NCBI GenBank assembly: GCA_902797685.1
Contig: CADBTQ010000006.1
Span: 1 to 47,286 of the forward strand
From: an uncultured Eubacteriales bacterium
Lineage (GTDB): Bacteria; Bacillota; Clostridia; Christensenellales; CAG-1252
DNA length: 47,286 bases
Direction of reading: 5' to 3'
The notes beneath the pieces were generated by a model, which saw only the letters and a program-made list of their open reading frames with translations, ran no database searches and was not told the DNA's origin. This document shows, piece after piece, positions 22,023 to 29,616 of the stretch; positions within the stretch are counted from its first letter, which is position 1; each line of letters starts with the position of its first letter. A program made the position numbers and the translations under genes.

Positions 22023-24968
22023 ATGAAAAAGGTTTTTTTGTTCGCACTATGTTGTCTATTGGCGATAGGATTGCTGGTCGGCTGCAAGCAAGCCGCAGAC
22101 TCCGACAATACCGCGTCCACACCCGCCAAATATAATCACGACGCCAACGTCCACTGGCACACGGGCGACACCGATTACGCTCCTCATACCTGGGACGACG
22201 GCACTACCCTCTCCCCCGCGACCGACACCGCACCGGGGATCGTCCTGTACACCTGTACCGTCTGCGGCGCAGTAAAAACCGAGACCATCCTTCCGCAACC
22301 CGCCGAGCACGCCCACACGTTTGCCACCGCTTGGTCCAAAGACGAGACCTACCATTGGCACGCCGCTACCTGCGGTCACGACGAAGTGGCGGACAAAGCC
22401 CCGCACCAATGGCAACTGACCTACTCTCTGCCCGCGACCGAGACGTCTACCGGAGTAAACGTCTACACCTGTACCGAGTGCGCCGCCACCAAAACCGAAA
22501 CGCTGAGTATCATCAATCATCAGCACAACTATAGCGAATGGGTCGTACTGCAACAAGCAGATTGTCTCACGATGGGCATACGACAAAAATCTTGCTCCTG
22601 CGGCGACGTGATCACCGAGACGATAGAGCGCACCGGCCACACCCTCGTGGTAGACGAAGCGGTCGCGCCCACTTGCACGCAACAAGGCAAAACCGCAGGC
22701 GCACATTGCGGCGTATGCGGCACGGTCTTGCAAGCGCAAGAGCCTATCCCAATGCTTGCACATCAAATTGTCCCGCATCAAGGACAACCCGCCACCTGCA
22801 CGCAGGAAGGGTGGCAGGACTATGAGGAATGTGAACGTTGCGACTATACCACCTACCAAGTGCTCCCGCCGTTACAGCACGATTATACAGTCCGCACGAC
22901 CCCGCCCACTTGCACCGAGCGCGGTTACACCACCCACACCTGTACCCGCTGCCAAGATCAATACGTGGACGACTATACGGCAGCGCTTGACCATGACCTC
23001 ACCCAACATCAAGGACAACCCGCCACTTGTACGCAAGACGGATGGGTGCCTTACGAAACCTGTTCCCGTTGTAATTATACCACTTACAAAAGTCTACCAG
23101 CGCTTGACCATGACTACAATGGCATAGTGACCCCGCCCACTTGCACCAAACAGGGTTACACGACTTACACCTGTACGCGTTGCCAAGACGTCCAAATCGC
23201 GGATTATACTCCCGCACAGCACGCTTGGGGCGAGTGGGTCGTCATTACCGCGCTCACCTGTACTCAAAACGGCTCGCAATATCATATCTGCACCGTCTGT
23301 GGCGAACGCCAACAACAGACTCTCTACGCCCAAGGACACCAAGGCGAGTGGGTCGTCACGGAAGAAGCGGATTGTGCTCATGCGGGAGAGCGCGCCTTAT
23401 TATGTACCGTGTGTCACGAGACCATCACCCAATCGCTGCCTCAGTTATCACACGAATACGGAGACTGGGCGGTCACCGTCGCCCCCTCTTGTCGTCTCGG
23501 GCAACGACAACGCTCTTGCTCTAATTGCGGCGCTATCCAGTCCGAAGCCATCGCGCCCGTCATGGCTCACACTTACAACAACGATAATATATGCACCCTA
23601 TGCGGGGAGCACAAACCCTCCGACGGATTGCAATATAGAGTGTCCAACGGCAGCGCCACCGTGTCGGGATATAGCGGGAGCGACGCCTCCGTCTACATAC
23701 CCACGACATACCAAGGATACCTCGTAGTCGGCATAAGTAACAATGCGTTCAGAGAGCAAACCCAGCTGACCTCTGTCACTATCGGTAGCGGCGTGACCAG
23801 TATCGGAGAGGGCGCGTTCGCCGGCTGTAGCAACTTAGCTGAAATACGCTATACCGGCGACGTGGCAAGTTGGTGTGCGATATCCGGGTTAGGCAACTTG
23901 ATGGGTGTCAGTAGTACCAAATCCTTATATATCGATGGCACAGTGATTGCGGGAGATTTGGTCATCCCCTCGAGTTTGACAAGCATCGCGGACTGGGCGT
24001 TCTCCTTCTGTAGCGGGTTGACATCGGTCGCCATCCCCGCTAGCGTGACCAGTATCGGGGACAGGGCGTTCTACGGCTGTAGCGGGTTGACCTCTGTCAC
24101 CATCGGTAGTGGTGTGACCAGTATCGGGAGTAGTGCGTTCTGTGGATGTACGGGGTTGACATCGGTCACTATTCCCTCGAGCGTGACATGTATCGGGAGC
24201 TTCGCGTTTAGTGGCTGTAGCGGGTTGACATCGGTCGCCATCGGCAATGGCGTGAAAGATATCGGGGACAATGCGTTCGCCGGCTGTAGCGGGTTGACCT
24301 CGATCACCATACCCGATAGCGTAACAAGTATCAGGGACTATGCGTTCTGGCAATGTACGGGGTTGACATCGGTCACTATTCCCGATAGCGTGACCAGTAT
24401 TGGGAGCTATGCGTTCTTGCAATGTACTGGGTTGACGTCTGTCAGTATTCCCAACAGCGTGACCTCTATCGGCAGCAGCGCGTTCGCCGGCTGTAGCGGG
24501 TTGACATCGGTCACCATCCCCGACAGCGTGACGAGTATCGGGGACTATGCGTTCTATAACTGCAGTGGGTTGACCTCTGTCACTATCCCCGATAGTGTGA
24601 CGAGTATCGGGAACTATGCGTTCCACGTCTGTAGCGGGTTGACATCGATCACCATCCCCGACGGCGTGACAAGTATCGGAGAGGGTGCGTTCGAGTGCTG
24701 TTTCGGGTTGACCTCTATCACTATCCCCGACGGCGTGACAAGTATCGGAGAGGGCGCGTTCCACGGCTGTACGGGATTGACATCTGTCACTATTCCCGAT
24801 AGCGTGACCAGTATTGGGAGCTATGCGTTCTACGGCTGCACCGAACTAACAGAAATACACTACAGCGGCACAATGGAGCAGTGGAACTCCATCAGTAAAG
24901 GGAGTGATTGGAACTACAATACAGGCACATATACCATCTATTGCAATAACGGGAATATAAGTAAATAA
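22023..24968 (+). CDS. BspA-like leucine-rich-repeat surface lipoprotein with CxxC modules
   Basis: A 981-residue lipoprotein (lipobox LVGC, Cys21), ATG behind GGAGGTTAAG. The N-terminal half (about 30-530) is a string of twelve short modules, each with a C-x-C-x2-C or C-x2-C pair, Trp/His positions and a YTCTRCG-like turn, as in extracellular adhesins of gut bacteria. The C-terminal half (about 570-950) is a BspA-type (LRR_5) array of about thirteen 23-residue repeats with core SVTIPDSVTSIG and AFYGCSGLT. It is expected to be a cell-surface binding protein. No terminator follows, so the small P-loop gene may be co-transcribed. Confidence 0.9.
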   Translation: MKKVFLFALCCLLAIGLLVGCKQAADSDNTASTPAKYNHDANVHWHTGDTDYAPHTWDDGTTLSPATDTAPGIVLYTCTVCGAVKTETILPQPAEHAHTFATAWSKDETYHWHAATCGHDEVADKAPHQWQLTYSLPATETSTGVNVYTCTECAATKTETLSIINHQHNYSEWVVLQQADCLTMGIRQKSCSCGDVITETIERTGHTLVVDEAVAPTCTQQGKTAGAHCGVCGTVLQAQEPIPMLAHQIVPHQGQPATCTQEGWQDYEECERCDYTTYQVLPPLQHDYTVRTTPPTCTERGYTTHTCTRCQDQYVDDYTAALDHDLTQHQGQPATCTQDGWVPYETCSRCNYTTYKSLPALDHDYNGIVTPPTCTKQGYTTYTCTRCQDVQIADYTPAQHAWGEWVVITALTCTQNGSQYHICTVCGERQQQTLYAQGHQGEWVVTEEADCAHAGERALLCTVCHETITQSLPQLSHEYGDWAVTVAPSCRLGQRQRSCSNCGAIQSEAIAPVMAHTYNNDNICTLCGEHKPSDGLQYRVSNGSATVSGYSGSDASVYIPTTYQGYLVVGISNNAFREQTQLTSVTIGSGVTSIGEGAFAGCSNLAEIRYTGDVASWCAISGLGNLMGVSSTKSLYIDGTVIAGDLVIPSSLTSIADWAFSFCSGLTSVAIPASVTSIGDRAFYGCSGLTSVTIGSGVTSIGSSAFCGCTGLTSVTIPSSVTCIGSFAFSGCSGLTSVAIGNGVKDIGDNAFAGCSGLTSITIPDSVTSIRDYAFWQCTGLTSVTIPDSVTSIGSYAFLQCTGLTSVSIPNSVTSIGSSAFAGCSGLTSVTIPDSVTSIGDYAFYNCSGLTSVTIPDSVTSIGNYAFHVCSGLTSITIPDGVTSIGEGAFECCFGLTSITIPDGVTSIGEGAFHGCTGLTSVTIPDSVTSIGSYAFYGCTELTEIHYSGTMEQWNSISKGSDWNYNTGTYTIYCNNGNISK
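23955..24850 (+). repeat. Tandem 69-bp coding repeats (LRR array)
   Basis: About thirteen consecutive 69-base units encode the 23-residue LRR_5 repeat. Neighbouring units are similar enough in DNA for slippage or recombination to change copy number. Confidence 0.85.
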
Positions 24969-25006
24969 TATGGGGCGTACCCAAGAAAACAAAGGAGGGA
25001 ATAAAC

Positions 25007-25450
25007 ATGAAAATTATTGCTATTAGAGGAGTCAGCAATTCGGGGAAAACACATAGTTTTTGGGCATTTTATGACAATTATATTGTCCGCCTGCCCGAAT
25101 TCTGCATTCAAAAATCCAAAAGCGGCCATCGCAAAAAAGGTGTAGGCGGCGTATTTGGTGCAGAACGTGGCAAAGACTATAGTCTGGTTGCCACCTACTG
25201 TGGCAAGCGGATCGGCGTTATCTCTATGGGTGACAAACGTGAATTGATTGAAGAAAATTTCCGTTATGTCGGAGACTGTGACGTTGTCATCTGTGCCTCG
25301 CATTTGCGTGGCCAAACGGTAGAATATGTAAAAGCGAAAGCAGATGGCGCAATCAAATGGATCAACAAGCGAAAAGGCATGGGCGACGAACGAGCAATCG
25401 CCGACGAGATGTATTGTAAATTACAGCAAACTGTAAAAGAACTATCCTGA
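25007..25450 (+). CDS. Small P-loop protein of unknown function (147 residues)
   Basis: Begins MKIIAIRGVSNSGKTHSFW: a Walker A-like GVSNSGKT at residues 8-15. Later segments KRIGVISMGDKRELIEENF and DVVICASHLRGQT look like the remaining strands of a small nucleotide-binding fold, possibly with a Walker B-like strand in DCDVVICAS. AAAGGAGGG precedes the ATG. It is AT-rich, unlike core genes, suggesting acquisition. It resembles small phage or plasmid ATPases, without closer recognition. Confidence 0.75.
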   Translation: MKIIAIRGVSNSGKTHSFWAFYDNYIVRLPEFCIQKSKSGHRKKGVGGVFGAERGKDYSLVATYCGKRIGVISMGDKRELIEENFRYVGDCDVVICASHLRGQTVEYVKAKADGAIKWINKRKGMGDERAIADEMYCKLQQTVKELS

Positions 25451-25477
25451 ATTGTACTACGAAATCAAGAACACGCC

Positions 25478-25505
25478 AAATGCCAGTCTCTGACTGGCAT
25501 TTTTA
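25478..25505 (+). terminator. Intrinsic terminator
   Basis: AAATGCCAGTC TCT GACTGGCATTT with a T-run; ends the BspA/P-loop transcription unit. Confidence 0.92.
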
Positions 25506-25538
25506 CAGATTAACTAAGAAGGATTAGGTTGCGCCACG

Positions 25539-25593
25539 CTAGATACACTCGACTCGCTTCGCTCCCTCGGTATGACGGCGTGGGCAATAGACC
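25539..25593 (+). repeat. Dispersed repeat (TAGATACACTCG...), copy 2
   Basis: Second copy of the element at 21187, followed by a GGCAAC AA GTTGCC hairpin. Confidence 0.85.
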
Positions 25594-25630
25594 GACGACG
25601 GCAACAAGTTGCCTGCTCAAGGTGACAGTC

Positions 25631-25750
25631 GCGGGGAGAATTGGGATGAGAGCGTGGTAATACAAACGAGGGGACGAGGGTCCAATGTACTCCTTGTACA
25701 TGAGCCAAGTCCCCGAGCGGATTGCCACGATATCGCCCAATTCTCCCCGC
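25631..25750. repeat. 120-bp foldback at the 3' end of spo0A
   Basis: GCGGGGAGAATTGGG and CCCAATTCTCCCCGC form perfect 15-bp outer arms. Inside, GTGGTAAT pairs with ATTGCCAC and GGGGAC with GTCCCC. The outer arm ends two bases from the spo0A stop codon. No T-run suggests a simple terminator. Confidence 0.85.
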
Positions 25751-25752
25751 GG

Positions 25753-26517
25753 CTATGCAGCCTCGATGAGGAGTTTGTCAGCGACAAGTGCAATAAACTC
25801 CCCGTTGGTCGGCTTGTCGTTGGCGGAATACACCTTGATGCCGAAGATGTGATTGACGTTTTCGATCTTGCCCTTGTTCCAAGCCACCTCGATGGCGTGG
25901 CGAATGGCGCGCTCCACCTTGCTGGGGCTGGTGCCGAAGCGGGCGGCGACGGCGGGATAAAGACGCTTGGTGATGCTGTTGATGATATCGGGGTTTTCCA
26001 CGGTCAGTTTGACCGCTTCCCGCAGGTAGTGATACCCTTTGATATGGGCGGGGATGCCCACCGTGATAAAGATATTGCTGAGCCGCTCGTCAAGGGCGCG
26101 ATTGATCTTGACCCGCTCGGTGGCTGCCGTCATGGGGGTCTCGCCGGCGGCGGTGAGCGCGGTGTCGTACAAGCGTTCGGCAAGAGCGCGGACGTTGAGG
26201 GGTTTGGTCATAAAATAGCGCGCGCCGAGGGCGAGGGCGCGGGAGATGAACTCGTCCCCCACGGGCAGCGACATGGCGATGGTATTGACCTTGATCCCCT
26301 TTTCGCGCAGGGTGTTGAGCACGTCCAGCCCGTCGATCGAGGGCATGACCATATCCAGTACCATGGCGTCGGGGTGGGTCTGTTCGCACTCCCTAATGGC
26401 GCTTAAGCCGTCGTACACGGCGATCACTTCAAACATTTCGGTTGCCGTCAGTTCGCGCTTGATCTCGTTGCAATAATTGACGTTGTCGTCCACGACCAAT
26501 ATAATGGGTTTTCTCAT
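25753..26517 (-). CDS. spo0A: Spo0A, master regulator of sporulation
   Basis: A 254-residue response regulator. The receiver domain has acidic pair D10-D11, phospho-acceptor D55 in MVLDMVMPS and lysine in MTKPLN. The C-terminal Spo0A DNA-binding domain is diagnostic: GIPAHIKGYHYLREAV, then SKVERAIRHAIEVAWNKG and KPTNGEFIA. Length is normal. ATG follows ATAGGAGGGA. When phosphorylated through the phosphorelay or orphan kinases it binds TGTCGAA boxes and starts sporulation. Two near-matches to this box lie upstream (26619, 26629). It is not next to spoIVB as in many Firmicutes. Confidence 0.97.
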   Translation of the reverse strand: MRKPIILVVDDNVNYCNEIKRELTATEMFEVIAVYDGLSAIRECEQTHPDAMVLDMVMPSIDGLDVLNTLREKGIKVNTIAMSLPVGDEFISRALALGARYFMTKPLNVRALAERLYDTALTAAGETPMTAATERVKINRALDERLSNIFITVGIPAHIKGYHYLREAVKLTVENPDIINSITKRLYPAVAARFGTSPSKVERAIRHAIEVAWNKGKIENVNHIFGIKVYSANDKPTNGEFIALVADKLLIEAA

Positions 26518-26568
26518 AGTCCCTCCTATCATTTTTCACGATGAGTTGTCTTTCGCCAAGACTTCCTC

Positions 26569-26597
26569 ATTATACCAAAAAACCGCGTTTTCGCCCC
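26569..26597 (-). promoter_or_regulatory. Extended -10 promoter of spo0A
   Basis: Minus strand TTGGTATAAT (extended -10) with a poor -35. The spacer contains AAAAC GCG GTTTT. Upstream, TGTCGAG at 26619 and GGTCGAA at 26629 each match the 0A box (TGTCGAA) at six of seven positions, suggesting autoregulation. Confidence 0.5.
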
Positions 26598-26827
26598 TCT
26601 TAGGTGAGGGTTGTATTTTGTCGAGAGGGGTCGAAGAAGGGGCAAAAACCGCTAAGGGTGGCGAGCTGGCGAAAAGGGGGCGAAAATAAGTGCGCCGCCG
26701 CCTTCAAAACGCCCCTTGAGACGGGCGCAAACCCACCCCAAACGGGGGCGTTTGTGCGAAATGCAACGAATTGCAAAAAGTTGTCCGACATAGGCAAAAA
26801 AGTTTGCGAAAAAATGAGATAAAACAG

Positions 26828-26856
26828 TTTACAAAGATAATGATTATCCATATAAT
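26828..26856 (+). promoter_or_regulatory. Promoter with Fur-family-like box in the spacer
   Basis: TTTACA, 17 bp, TATAAT. GATAAT G ATTATC (26836-26848) is a perfect 6-1-6 palindrome in the spacer and equals the core of the Fur box (TGATAATnATTATCA). Confidence 0.75.
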
Positions 26857-26891
26857 AAGTGCAAATTGATACCAAAGGAGGGGTACACGCT

Positions 26892-27425
26892 ATGCCCAAA
26901 TACAAAAAGTGCCCTCGTTGCGAGTTGAATTACATTTTGGAGACCGAAGACTACTGTCCGGTGTGCAAGGACGAACTCAAAGGTATCGTCACCAACGACT
27001 TGGAACTCGAGGAAGAATATACCAAGATATGCCCCCGTTGCGGCGTGAATTTGGTGTCGGATGACGCCGAATATTGCGAGACTTGCCGCGCCGAGATGGC
27101 GGAGATCGCCTCTATCCACGACGCGGAAGACGCGGTATGGGGTCGCGGAGACGGCGACACCGTATCGCTGGACGAATTGGGCGAGAGCGAGATGGACGAG
27201 GATATCGCCGCCGAGATCGAGGACGCGGACGAAGACAACGAGCCCTTGGTGCTGGACGAAGCCATGCTTGCCGAGCTGCAAAGCGAGCGCGAAGCGGACG
27301 AGGCGGAAGAGGAAGCCGACCTTGCCGCCGACACCAAAGACGTTGATGACGACGACTTGGACTTCAACTATGACTCGGACGATTACGACGAGGAAGAAGA
27401 GGACGAAGAAGAGGAAGACCTGTAG
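26892..27425 (+). CDS. Double zinc-ribbon protein with acidic tail
   Basis: A 177-residue protein. Two zinc ribbons occupy the N-terminus: C7/C10 with C22/C25, and C47/C50 with C62/C65. From about residue 75 it is strongly acidic, ending in near-continuous Asp/Glu (DDYDEEEEDEEEEDL). The ATG beginning MPKYKKCPRC has AAAGGAGGGG upstream. The Fur-like operator suggests control by metal or oxidative state. It could buffer zinc or bind a basic partner or RNA polymerase; nothing specific is recognisable. Confidence 0.85.
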   Translation: MPKYKKCPRCELNYILETEDYCPVCKDELKGIVTNDLELEEEYTKICPRCGVNLVSDDAEYCETCRAEMAEIASIHDAEDAVWGRGDGDTVSLDELGESEMDEDIAAEIEDADEDNEPLVLDEAMLAELQSEREADEAEEEADLAADTKDVDDDDLDFNYDSDDYDEEEEDEEEEDL

Positions 27426-27555
27426 CGAAAGCACCGTGCTACGCTTCACAGTGATATACGGCTTTGCCGTGTGATATTCTGCCCAAAGGCAGAGTGATAT
27501 TGATTCACTACGCTCATAAGTGATATGTTGCCCGCATCCTTCGATGCGGGCAACG
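27426..27555 (+). repeat. Hairpin array with GTGATAT anchors, plus orientation
   Basis: GTGATAT words separate ACGGCTTTGCCGT, TCTGCCCAAAGGCAGA, TTGATTCACTACGCTCATAA and a longer GTTGCCCGCATC ... GATGCGGGCAAC hairpin. The first stem begins on the stop codon of the zinc-ribbon gene (GTAGC ... GCTAC). TCTGCC...GGCAGA with GTGATAT flanks also occurs in the array at 1-745. Confidence 0.9.
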
Positions 27556-27561
27556 TTATGG

Positions 27562-27586
27562 AAGCCGCACGACGTGCGGCTTTTTT
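27562..27586 (+). terminator. Intrinsic terminator (plus)
   Basis: AAGCCGCAC GAC GTGCGGCTT followed by T-run; close copy of the terminator at 18310. Confidence 0.92.
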
Positions 27587-27602
27587 GACGTTTTTTCTCA
27601 AA

Positions 27603-27626
27603 TAAAAAGCCCCGAGACCTCGGGGC
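27603..27626 (-). terminator. Intrinsic terminator of radC (minus)
   Basis: Minus strand GCCCCGAG GT CTCGGGGC followed by a T-run, 17 bases from the plus-strand terminator. Confidence 0.88.
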
Positions 27627-27627
27627 A

Positions 27628-27775
27628 TCCGATATCACGGCTTGCCGTGCCTATCACCGCCCATGTGCGATAGCACGCATCATGCCGTATTCAGACGGCG
27701 CATCATTTGTGCCAAAGGCACAACATCATTTGCGCTTTGCGCAAACATCATGTTGCCATCGGCAACACATACTCC
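27628..27775 (-). repeat. Hairpin array with ATATCAC / CATCAT anchors, minus orientation
   Basis: Palindromes CGGCTTGCCG, CGCCCATGTGCG, CCGTATTCAGACGG, TGTGCCAAAGGCACA, TTTGCGCTTTGCGCAAA and TTGCCATCGGCAA are separated by ATATCAC and CATCAT. Several words and their order match the array at 18440-18667. Confidence 0.9.
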
Positions 27776-27792
27776 GCCCCGCGGCGACGCGA

Positions 27793-28557
27793 TCAAAACC
27801 GTTTGATCAGCCAATCCAACTCCTCTTCCTCGGCGGCGGTGTCCTCGCCCATATCCACGCTGACGCGCCTTTCGGCGGGCGGGTCGGGACGGCGAGCCGA
27901 ACTCGCCGAGAGGATAGAGCGCGCCGACTGTTGGGTCACGACCAAGCAATCGAGTAGCACTATACCCACCGTGGAGAGCGCCGATTTGAGTTGACCGCAA
28001 AAGTGCAGATCGTCCGCCGAGGGTCTGTCGTCCTGCGAGGGGTGGTTGTGCCCCACGACCACGTTGACGGCGTGGGATACCAACACCTCTTTGACGACCC
28101 GCCGTGCGTCCAACGCCACGGTGGACTCTTGGTCGGTGGTCAGCCACACGGTTTTGAGCAAATTGCCCTTGACGTCCAAGCACAGCGCCACCAGTTGTTC
28201 GGTGGGCTCTCTGCCGATGAGTTCGCACAGATAGTCGCGCCAAGCCACGGGAGAGGTAAGACGGGTGCGGCGGGCTTTGTCCGCCTTGTACATAGAGGCA
28301 AACGAGGGCAGTTGAGACAAAAAGAGCGCCGCGTTGTAGGTCATGCCCGCCACTTGGGACAGTTCCTTGACGTCGGCGTCGCAGACGCCCGCCAAATTGC
28401 CAAACGTCTTGAGCAATCGGTGGGCGATATCGTTGGTGTTTCGTCTGGGGACAAACGCAAACAAAAAGTATTCAAGCACCTCGTGTTCGGCAAGGCTTTT
28501 GAGCCCGCCTTGCTCGATCTTCAAGCGCAATCTGTCGCGATGTCCGTCGTGTTCCAC
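27793..28557 (-). CDS. radC: RadC family JAB-domain protein
   Basis: A 254-residue RadC protein: N-terminal helix-hairpin-helix part (HRDRLRLKIEQGG ... FGNLAGVCDADVKELSQVAGM), then the JAB/MPN metalloprotease-like domain with GHNHPSQDDRPSADD carrying the zinc-binding HxH and Asp. GTG start with GGGGAGGA upstream; the family-typical MEHDGHRDRL begins there. Despite the name, a DNA-repair role is unproven in the family. The last about 40 residues form an acidic extension (DMGEDTAAEEEELDWL), unlike short RadCs. Confidence 0.92.
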   Translation of the reverse strand: MEHDGHRDRLRLKIEQGGLKSLAEHEVLEYFLFAFVPRRNTNDIAHRLLKTFGNLAGVCDADVKELSQVAGMTYNAALFLSQLPSFASMYKADKARRTRLTSPVAWRDYLCELIGREPTEQLVALCLDVKGNLLKTVWLTTDQESTVALDARRVVKEVLVSHAVNVVVGHNHPSQDDRPSADDLHFCGQLKSALSTVGIVLLDCLVVTQQSARSILSASSARRPDPPAERRVSVDMGEDTAAEEEELDWLIKRF

Positions 28558-28560
28558 CCT

Positions 28561-29616
28561 TTAGTCCTCCCCGTATCCGAAGTCGGTGTAGAGGCTGTCG
28601 TCCTCTCGCGCGGGTTTTTGACGGGGATGATGGGTCGCATATTCCGCCCGTATGTCGCTATCGTGCAAGGGGGCGCCGCCGTCCGAGTCTACCCCGCCCT
28701 GCACGGCAAAGATCACGTTGGACTCCTCGCGCTCGGCGTCATCCTCGTCCTCTTGGATCGACGGCATAGGCGGCACAAAGCGCGCGATCGTGCGGTCAAA
28801 CGGCTCGGAAGAAGGCGCGGGAGAATCGTGCTCGGCGATAGGCTCCCATCTATGCTCCTTTTTTGGCGTCGGCTCCCCGTCCAAGGCGTTCGGCGCGGGG
28901 GCTTGGGGCTCCTCGGGGGCTTGTCCCAGTATTTTGTCAAACAAAGGCTCGATCGCCTTGGGCTCGGCTTGGGCTTCTTCCTCTCGGGCGGGCAGGGACC
29001 CGTCGCGAGGGCTTTCCGCGTAAGATACGGAGGCTTGCCTGCGCTCTTGTCTCACCTCGTCGGGAGTCACCGTGCGACGGGACGTGCGGTCGGGCGCGGG
29101 GGCTTCCTCCACCGCGATCTTACTGCGCAATACCACGTCTTGCGCTTGGGCGACCAAAGCGTCGGTGTCGGTGGTCTGTTTGGGCGCGTCCGGCTCCTCG
29201 ACGGGCTCGCTCGACTTGCGCAAAGTCACGATCAGGCAGTACACCGCCATCCCGATACCCATCGCCAAGCACAGCACCTCAAAGACCAACAGCGCCACGC
29301 CCATGCCCACGTATTGACGGCCGTTCATGATGGGAGTGCGCGCCAAGTCCACCGCGATATAGCTCACGATATACAGCACCACGATCCCCGCCGTGATCCA
29401 CAAAAGGGGACGGGATTTGCGGCGAATATAGGGGGTGGTCAATCCTGCGATCAACGCTTGCGCGATGAGAGCGAAAATGGACGCGGCAAGTCCCAACGCG
29501 ACCAAAGAGTGGCGGGCTAACGCCACCAATCCCAGCCCCGCCGCGATCGCCACCAAACAGGCGATGGCGTTGAGGCAAAATCCTACCGTTTGCTTATCTG
29601 GTTTCAGTTTGCTCAT
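28561..29616 (-). CDS. Membrane protein with four TM helices and a charged cytoplasmic tail
   Basis: A 351-residue protein. Four hydrophobic segments lie in the first about 135 residues (AIACLVAIAAGLGLVALA; the next two; ALLVFEVLCLAMGIGMAVY). The rest (about 140-351) is a low-complexity Glu/Pro/Ala-rich tail with EERQASVSYAE-like charged stretches and no domain I recognise. ATG follows GAGGAACT and overlaps the hydrolase gene by 23 bases, placing it in the TetR-hydrolase-membrane protein-radC run. Confidence 0.75.
   Translation of the reverse strand: MSKLKPDKQTVGFCLNAIACLVAIAAGLGLVALARHSLVALGLAASIFALIAQALIAGLTTPYIRRKSRPLLWITAGIVVLYIVSYIAVDLARTPIMNGRQYVGMGVALLVFEVLCLAMGIGMAVYCLIVTLRKSSEPVEEPDAPKQTTDTDALVAQAQDVVLRSKIAVEEAPAPDRTSRRTVTPDEVRQERRQASVSYAESPRDGSLPAREEEAQAEPKAIEPLFDKILGQAPEEPQAPAPNALDGEPTPKKEHRWEPIAEHDSPAPSSEPFDRTIARFVPPMPSIQEDEDDAEREESNVIFAVQGGVDSDGGAPLHDSDIRAEYATHHPRQKPAREDDSLYTDFGYGED

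Noticed and set aside
22056-24764. Long minus-strand frames opposite the BspA-like gene
   Set aside because: Created by the repetitive coding sequence on the plus strand (repeating shadow peptides).
26604-26822. 72-residue frame upstream of the zinc-ribbon gene
   Set aside because: No ribosome binding site, spans intergenic inverted repeats, and the composition is not protein-like.
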